Of a DNA stretch of 12,686 bases, positions 5,122-10,600 are shown piece after piece. The stretch lies in contig CAZNFC010000020.1 of NCBI GenBank assembly GCA_964572885.1, positions 1 to 12,686 of the forward strand, in the 5' to 3' direction. Position 1 is the stretch's first letter, and each line of letters starts with the position of its first letter. The position numbers and the translations under genes were made by a program. The notes below the pieces were generated by a model that did no database searches, was not told where the DNA came from, and saw nothing but the letters and a program-made list of their open reading frames with translations. Origin of the DNA: UBA10107 sp964572885. Its GTDB lineage: Archaea > Nanobdellota > Nanobdellia > Woesearchaeales > UBA10107.

Positions 5122-6301
5122 TTTCATGCTCCTTTTTCTTTTTCATCAGGATCATAAGAAGGACGATATTTATTGCCAATATTATAACTATTATGATTAC
5201 GAAGAGAATATTTGCTACAGAGAGGTTCTTTGCAAATTCAATAGAACCTTCTGTGGTTACACTTATTTTTGTCCTTTTCTCGACGCTCTTTCCGGAGAAA
5301 TACAAGTCAGTGACCATGTCATAGATTCCCGGCTTAAGATCAGAGGCGTCAAAGAATGCGCTTAATGTTTTCCTCTCAAATCCGCCGAAGTCTTCAGAAA
5401 CTGTCCTTATCTTGTCTTTTCCTGCTATGACTATATCTGCATAGACGTTTTGGATCGAATCTGCCCATTGGCTTTCTGCCTCGATATCTATCTTATTTAT
5501 CTTTCCTGCTATTATTTCATCAGTCTGATTCACTATCTCGAATATCAAATCCCCTATCTTCACATCCTTCACTATTGAAGATTCTTTTCCGTCATAATGT
5601 ATTGTAGCATTTACTGAATAGCTCCCTGCGACAAGTTTTTCAGTATCCAAAGTTCCTGTCAGTTCTTTCGTATCCTGGCTCGCAACATTTATTGTATTTG
5701 TTGTTGCTGTCGCAACGATATTATTGTTTAAGTCGTGCATCTCCAAAGTCGCATATGCTTTTTCTATCTCTTCGCTCCCTTTATTTGTAAATATGAGTTT
5801 GTAAGGGACTTTTTCTCCTACATTGACTCCGCCAAGTATCAAGTCATATTGCATATATTTTCCCTGATATGGGACATGTACATAGAATACTGCTTCTATC
5901 GCCGACCTTACACCGATACCTCCGCTCGATTCTATCAACTCTACTGCGCCGACTCTTACTTTATGCGTTCCGGGTTCATCGATCTTATCCGGAAGATTCA
6001 CGGTCACTGTGAAATAAGGCTCTTTTTTGATATCAACATTCTTTATGACGTTTGTGCTCAATTTGAAATATTTTGAGATATCAGTCTTTGTACCGTCATT
6101 ATTATCATCTACGACATAGATTCCTATGTCTCTTACGCTGTTATCGTAAGTCAATACGGAATAATCATAGCTTCTTATAAAATTAGGCTGGAAATTTATA
6201 TCTACGACAAGGTTATCGCTCCTTAATCCAAGGCTTGCAGGATTCACATCAGATGCAAATAGAACGCACAGGACAGCGACGAAAATCACCAGCTTTTTCA
6301 T
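5099..6301 (-). CDS. C-terminally anchored multi-domain Ig-like surface protein
   Basis: The protein has 400 residues: signal peptide (about 1-22, hydrophobic VIFVAVLCVLFA), then beta-sandwich domains, a transmembrane helix (362-386) and a lysine-rich cytoplasmic tail. The first domain (about 24-145) has LGLRSDNLVVDINFQPNF, a VNLPDKIDEPGTHKVRVG strand pair and ends in VHVPYQGKY. This resembles a recurrent DPANN surface-protein pattern with a VPYPGKY-like end. Two later repeats of about 90 residues (150-250 and 251-350) share elements such as AGSYSVNATIHYDGKES and PGIYDMVTDLYFSGKS. It is N-out/C-in. A CTTTATTAAAG element (6322-6332 on the minus strand), centred 26 bases before the ATG, could be a leaderless internal promoter. 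Its 3' end carries the start of the next gene. Probable role: envelope architecture or adhesion; no enzymatic motif is seen. Confidence 0.85.
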   Translation of the reverse strand: MKKLVIFVAVLCVLFASDVNPASLGLRSDNLVVDINFQPNFIRSYDYSVLTYDNSVRDIGIYVVDDNNDGTKTDISKYFKLSTNVIKNVDIKKEPYFTVTVNLPDKIDEPGTHKVRVGAVELIESSGGIGVRSAIEAVFYVHVPYQGKYMQYDLILGGVNVGEKVPYKLIFTNKGSEEIEKAYATLEMHDLNNNIVATATTNTINVASQDTKELTGTLDTEKLVAGSYSVNATIHYDGKESSIVKDVKIGDLIFEIVNQTDEIIAGKINKIDIEAESQWADSIQNVYADIVIAGKDKIRTVSEDFGGFERKTLSAFFDASDLKPGIYDMVTDLYFSGKSVEKRTKISVTTEGSIEFAKNLSVANILFVIIIVIILAINIVLLMILMKKKKEHENEKIGQI

Positions 6302-6321
6302 AATGTATTAAACCAGTTATG

Positions 6322-6332
6322 CTTTAATAAAG
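6322..6332 (-). promoter_or_regulatory. Possible internal TATA box in the surface operon
   Basis: CTTTATTAAAG on the minus strand is centred 26 bases before the ATG at 6301, within the 50-base gap between two genes. This is the spacing of a leaderless archaeal promoter. Confidence 0.4.
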
Positions 6333-6351
6333 CTTTTTAATAAAATCTGCT

Positions 6352-6975
6352 TTATGCCACAGAAGCAGTAAAGGTAATTGTATCGTTCTTGAGTCCGGAT
6401 ACGTAATCTGGGAATGTGATGTTGATGTGAAGCACGAACTGATCCTGTCCGAATGAAGGACTTAACCTATCAGAACAACGTATAGATTCATTTTGCACAG
6501 GAGTGTAATTGCTGTTTATGGCGCTGGTGCCGTTTCCTGCGCATTTCCATAAATATGTACTATTTCCTGTTCCCCAGAAAGACAAAGGCCCAGAGAATAA
6601 AGAGCCATTTCTTGTCCCTGTTGCTGTCACATTAAGAGCAAGATTCCCTACATTAGTGACTTCAAGACCTCTTTCAGCTCCGCTTCCTGTCCAGCAATTG
6701 AAGGGATCTGTCCCTGTAGATGAATTCTGGGATGTCAATGTGCAGTTTGCTCCTGCAAAGAAAGCTTCCATAGTTCCGTTACCGAAATCAATGACATTAT
6801 TTGTAACATTAATTGCAGCAGTTCCTGTGATATTTATTCTTGCATAACCTGTATCTGTAGTTGCTCTTCCGAATATGGAGAAAATGCCATTAGGCAAAGT
6901 GAATAATCCTATCAAAGAAACTACTAATGCAGCACTGATGATCAATCCAAGCGACTTATTTGAAATATCTGCCAC
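6352..6975 (-). CDS. Camelysin/TasA- or pilin-like surface protein
   Basis: The protein has 207 residues. A short polar N terminus (MADISNKS) is followed by a hydrophobic helix (about 9-35) and a secreted beta-rich, sequon-rich domain with four cysteines (C78, C94, C145, C167). The pattern of a leader helix, then INVTNNVIDFGNGT, then GLEVTNVGNLALNVTATGT and a final NDTITFTASVA strand resembles camelysin/TasA-type fibre proteins and related archaeal surface proteins of abundant pilin-like type. The assignment is by look, not alignment. It starts with GTG, whose G is also the last base of the upstream stop (TAGTG), so it is coupled to the small membrane protein before it. It probably forms fibres or a surface coat. 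Confidence 0.75.
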   Translation of the reverse strand: MADISNKSLGLIISAALVVSLIGLFTLPNGIFSIFGRATTDTGYARINITGTAAINVTNNVIDFGNGTMEAFFAGANCTLTSQNSSTGTDPFNCWTGSGAERGLEVTNVGNLALNVTATGTRNGSLFSGPLSFWGTGNSTYLWKCAGNGTSAINSNYTPVQNESIRCSDRLSPSFGQDQFVLHINITFPDYVSGLKNDTITFTASVA

Positions 6976-7184
6976 TATGCCCCGCCTTTCGCTTGCTCTC
7001 TTGGATGAACTTCAATCGCAACCTGTCCGCCTGTTAAATATTGAAGGTTTCCGTTAGAAAACGCATCTGAATTTGATCTTTCTTCGCTGTTTAAGCTTAA
7101 AACTTTCCAAGTGATTGCTGAACTTAATATGACAACGAGAATTACCATAAAAATTAGAAATCCATTAGCTCTTTGTTCTGTCAT
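6975..7184 (-). CDS. Small single-pass membrane protein, 69 residues
   Basis: The protein has a polar start (MTEQRANG), one hydrophobic helix (about 9-30, FLIFMVILVVILSSAITWKVL) and a 40-residue outside tail ending in HPREQAKGGA. It is the first gene of the leftward operon and overlaps the camelysin/pilin-like gene by one base. Its size and coupling suggest an accessory factor for that protein (assembly or anchoring), but there is no family I recognise. Two TATA candidates lie upstream: GTTTATATAC (7221-7230, minus strand) and GTATAAAT (near 7208), the latter at leaderless spacing. Confidence 0.7.
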   Translation of the reverse strand: MTEQRANGFLIFMVILVVILSSAITWKVLSLNSEERSNSDAFSNGNLQYLTGGQVAIEVHPREQAKGGA

Positions 7185-7202
7185 GTCTAACCCGCTCTTA
7201 TG

Positions 7203-7230
7203 GATTTATACTTTTGATTTGTATATAAAC
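7203..7230 (-). promoter_or_regulatory. Promoter region of the leftward surface operon
   Basis: On the minus strand two TATA-like elements occur: GTTTATATAC (7221-7230), giving a leader of roughly 14 bases, and AGTATAAATC (about 7203-7213), centred about 25 bases before the ATG at 7184. Either could drive the six-gene operon. Confidence 0.5.
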
Positions 7231-7276
7231 ATTTCTCTATTTGGTTATATGGCATTTAAAGGAGTTTTAAGGCTTT

Positions 7277-7293
7277 TACTTACAATGTAAGTA
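7277..7293. promoter_or_regulatory. Palindromic operator, site A
   Basis: TACTTACAATGTAAGTA has perfect 8-base arms around a central A (7285). It shares the core TACAATGTA with site B, whose centre is 19 bases away, about two helix turns, so two dimers could bind side by side on the same face. Confidence 0.65.
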
Positions 7294-7314
7294 TATACCT
7301 ACAATGTAGGTATA
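7294..7314. promoter_or_regulatory. Palindromic operator, site B (best copy)
   Basis: This is a 21-base perfect palindrome with 10-base arms around a central A at 7304; its inner part is TACCTACAATGTAGGTA. It lies just upstream of the TATA box at 7325-7332, where a bound protein would block or help TBP/TFB binding. Confidence 0.7.
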
Positions 7315-7324
7315 ACTGAAAACA

Positions 7325-7332
7325 TTTATAAA
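7325..7332 (+). promoter_or_regulatory. TATA box of the HTH/giant-protein operon
   Basis: TTTATAAA is centred about 42 bases before the GTG at 7371, placing transcription start near 7353-7355 and leaving a leader of roughly 17 bases. It sits between operator sites B and C. Confidence 0.6.
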
Positions 7333-7337
7333 CTTCT

Positions 7338-7354
7338 TACCTACATTGTCAGTA
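7338..7354. promoter_or_regulatory. Palindromic operator, site C (imperfect)
   Basis: TACCTACATTGTCAGTA keeps the left arm of site B exactly and matches the right arm at six of eight positions, centred at 7346. It covers the stretch between the TATA box and the predicted transcription start, the classic place for a repressor site. Confidence 0.55.
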
Positions 7355-7370
7355 TATTGGTGCATAGACA

Positions 7371-7631
7371 GTGAAAGAGGAACCTAAAGATATCCCTGAA
7401 GACCTTAATATCCCAATTTCTATCTTTACTGACCGTTCATTGGCTTCTCTTGAAGTTGTTGTCGAATATCTCAAGGAGGTAAAGAATCTTTCTTACCATC
7501 AGATTGCAGTTCTCTTGAACAGGAATGACAGGACGATATGGACTTGTTATAACAGGGCCAAAGCTAAGAGAAAATTAACGGATAAATCAGGGAATTCTCA
7601 GATTGACAAGAAGAGGGCCAATAAAAAATAA
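7371..7631 (+). CDS. Small HTH DNA-binding protein (sigma-70 region 4-like), probable regulator
   Basis: The protein has 86 residues. After a short acidic start comes NIPISIFTDRSLASLEVVVEYL (helix), then NLSYHQIAVLLN (helix), a turn, and RNDRTIWTCYNRAKAKRK (recognition helix), followed by a basic tail rich in Lys/Arg. The last two helices (about 40-65) form a helix-turn-helix of the sigma-70 region 4 or transposase type; RTIW...NRA is the likely DNA-contact helix. I recall close relatives in DPANN genomes but no assigned function. It starts with GTG; an in-frame TAG six bases upstream excludes a longer form. Its stop overlaps the ATG of the giant surface gene (TAATG). Three palindromes lie directly upstream, so autoregulation is likely but inferred. 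Confidence 0.8.
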   Translation: MKEEPKDIPEDLNIPISIFTDRSLASLEVVVEYLKEVKNLSYHQIAVLLNRNDRTIWTCYNRAKAKRKLTDKSGNSQIDKKRANKK

Positions 7632-10600
7632 TGGATAAAAATCTTTTAAATGAAATAAATATACGGATCAAATCATGTTTTGAATTACAGGATAAGCTGG
7701 AGTACATAGATTCTTTGCTTCGCAATAAAAAAATAGGTGAATTAGAGCATAATCTTCTCAAGCAGGAGATACTTAATGGCAAAATAGAATCAGTTGTCAA
7801 GAAAGAAATTGAAGATTATGTCGAGAAAGCCTATGATTTTAAAAATAAGATAAAAGCTGATAATAATATCAAGATAGCTGCTGTTTTACTTATTTTAATC
7901 ATAGGAATTATCGCTTTTACTGCTCCAAATTATACAGGACTCTCGATATTCAGAACTTCAGGATTCAAATTGCATATATTGTCAGGAAGTCCTCCTACTG
8001 TGATAAACGTAACAATAAATTCAACATTAGGAACAAATCTCACAACTGAAAATCTTACAGTATATTGGAATGCGACAGACCCTGATAATGATCCGTTGGT
8101 GAACATATCAGACTGGAGAGTGAACGGCACATCAATCGCAATATTGAATATGCCATTCGAAGCAGACGCAAATCAGAATACAACTGATTATTCGTCTTAT
8201 CTGAATAATGGAACTGCTAAAAATGGAGTAAAATGGAACTCAACAGGAGTTAACGGACATGGAGTCTATCAGTTCGATGGAGTCAATGATCTTGTAAACA
8301 TAACCGGAGCAGGATTCCCGACAGGAAACAAGCCGTTTTCATTCAGCTTGTTTGCCAATGCAAAATCATTGTCAGGCCAGCAGGTCGCATTTTTCTATGG
8401 AGCAGAATCAAATCCAAATGCAATATATATTGACATAAATAATTGCGGATTAGGAAGCAGATGGGGTCTTGGTTCATGGGGAGTATCAGACACCATATGT
8501 GCCGCAAATGCTGTGAACACGGATGAATGGCACCATATCGCAGTCACATGGAATACGACAGTCGCAACCCTTTATCAGGATGGAGTATCTCAAGGAACGG
8601 CAACTTCTGAGGTATATTCATTTACAAATAAACTGGTACAGGTCGGAGCAATTAGAGATACATCATTTACAGGAACATTCTTTCAAGGAGGGATAGATGA
8701 AGTCTTAGTATTCAACAGGACATTAAGTTCGCAGGAAATAGTGCAGCTGAATTCAACAAAAAATAATGTAGTCGTTTCACAAGAACTAAAGTTAGGAGAG
8801 AACTGGTCAGCTTGTGTCACTCCAAGCGACGGTTCTCAAAATGGATCGACTGCATGCTCAAACAATATAACAATAGTTGCTGCTACCGATACAACTCCTC
8901 CTGTCATAACAAATGTAGCGGCAAGTCCTACAAATCAGTCGGCCACCATAACATGGTCAACAGACGAATTAGCTAATGAGACGATATTTTTCGGGGTCAA
9001 TCTGTCTTTGACAGGAGGAAATATAACAAATGCAAGCCTTGCGACATCACACAGCGTCCCTTTGGCAAATCTGACTAATTTCACTCTGTACTACTATAAT
9101 ATCACAAGCTGCGACAGTTCAAATAACTGCAAGACTAACGGTTCATTCAATTTCACGACTTTGCAGAATACGGCACCTAATAGCGCTCCTGTTATAATTA
9201 GTGTGGTGATCAATTCCACTTATGGAACTAACTCAACAAAAGAAAACCTTACAGCATATTCGAATTCAACTGATATTGATAATAATCCGATTATTAATAT
9301 AACAGACTGGAGAGTGAACGGCACATCAATCGCAATATTGAATATGCCATTCGAAGCAGACGCAAATCAGAATACAACTGATTATTCGTCTTATCTGAAT
9401 AATGGAACTGCTAAAAATGGAGTAAAATGGAACTCAACAGGAGTTAACGGACATGGAGTCTATCAGTTCGATGGAGTCAATGATCTTGTAAACATAACCG
9501 GAGCAGGATTCCCGACAGGAAACAAGCCGTTTTCATTCAGCTTGTTTGCCAATGCAAAATCATTGTCAGGCCAGCAGGTCGCATTTTTCTATGGAGAAGA
9601 ATCTGCTCCAAATTCAATCTATGTTGACATAAATAACTGCGGAGGAGGAAGCAGATGGGGATTAGGTACTTGGGGATCAGGAGATCCTTTATGCGAAGTA
9701 AATGCTGTGAACACGGATGAATGGCATCATATCGCAGTCACATGGAATACTACTGATGCAGGTCTTTATGTAGATGGAGTATTGCAAGGCGGATCTTATT
9801 ATCATCCTGCAGATGCAGATAAGTATTCATTCATAAATCATGAGGTGCAAGTCGGAGGACTTATGGCTGCAGGATTCACAGGAACATTCTTTCAAGGAGG
9901 GATAGATGAAGTCTTAGTATTCAACAGGACATTAAGTTCGCAGGAAATAGTGCAGTTGAATTCAACAAAAAATAATGTGGTTGTTTCACAGGAATTAAAT
10001 GTCAGAGAGAACTGGTCAGCTTGTGTCACGCCAAATGATGGGATAGTAAATGGAAATACACTATGTTCTAATAATGCAACAATAGTCAATGCTTCAGTAA
10101 ATATATCTTCGATTTATCCGAATAATACAGGAGTAGTGCAGAATACAGCGGGAGAGAATAACATATCATTGTCAAGGAATTATTCACTTACGACAAATCT
10201 AACATTCAACGCAACTGTTCAATCTCCAGGTTATAATACATTATCATTCCAATGGTTCGTGAATGGCGTTTTGAAATTCATTCAAACATTAACAAATGCA
10301 TTCACAAGCACATTCAGCTATCTATTCAACACATCAGGACCATTCAACATAACAGTAAACATAAACAGTACAAACTCAGATGTGAACGCAACATTCACAT
10401 TCAAATTGAATACATCAAATGGAATACCGATCGTAAATAGTTTGTTTATAAATTCAACATATGGAACAAACTTAACGATAGAGAATTTAACCGCATACTG
10501 GAATACGACAGACCCTAATGCAGAGAATATCGTGAATATCACAGATTGGAGGATAAATGGCACATCAATAGCAATATTGAACATGCCGTTTGAAGCTGGC

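Larger units (their letters stand above)
8000..8880 (+). repeat. LamG-in-Ig unit 1 of the giant protein
   Basis: Opening Ig half (INSTLGTNLTTENLTVYWN to DWRVNGTSIAI), then LamG (about 8150-8760), then the closing half NWSACVTPSDG with CSNN. It is followed by an FN3-like linker (about 8881-9187, TDTTPPVITNVAASPTNQSA and NFTLYYYNITSCD), which the later junctions lack. Confidence 0.75.
9188..10090 (+). repeat. LamG-in-Ig unit 2 of the giant protein
   Basis: Same order as unit 1: INSTYGTNSTKENLTAYSN, DWRVNGTSIAI, LamG from 9344 to about 9965, then NWSACVTPNDG and CSNN. LamG 2 is five residues longer than LamG 1 (the KYSF side, near 9790-9830). A PKD/Ig-like linker (about 10091-10420) follows, with a NLTFNATVQSP strand and the motif WFVNGVLK. 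Confidence 0.75.

Noticed and set aside
5122..5127. ATG at 5127 as start of the Ig-like gene.
   Set aside because: The GGAG is only one base away, too close to work; 5121 has proper spacing.
7277..7354. CRISPR-like array, because similar short sequences recur with spacers.
   Set aside because: Only three copies, palindromic, with unequal spacing of 19 and 42 bases around a promoter; these are operator features.
7475..7480. GGAGGT as ribosome-binding site of a hidden gene.
   Set aside because: No start codon follows at a usable distance; it is coding sequence of the HTH gene.
8109..9596. Mobile element suggested by the perfect 294-base repeats.
   Set aside because: The repeats are in frame inside one long coding sequence and there is no transposase or terminal inverted repeat.
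8400..9960. Diversity-generating retroelement acting on the LamG variable blocks.
   Set aside because: No reverse transcriptase or template repeat is in the window, and changes are not limited to adenine positions.
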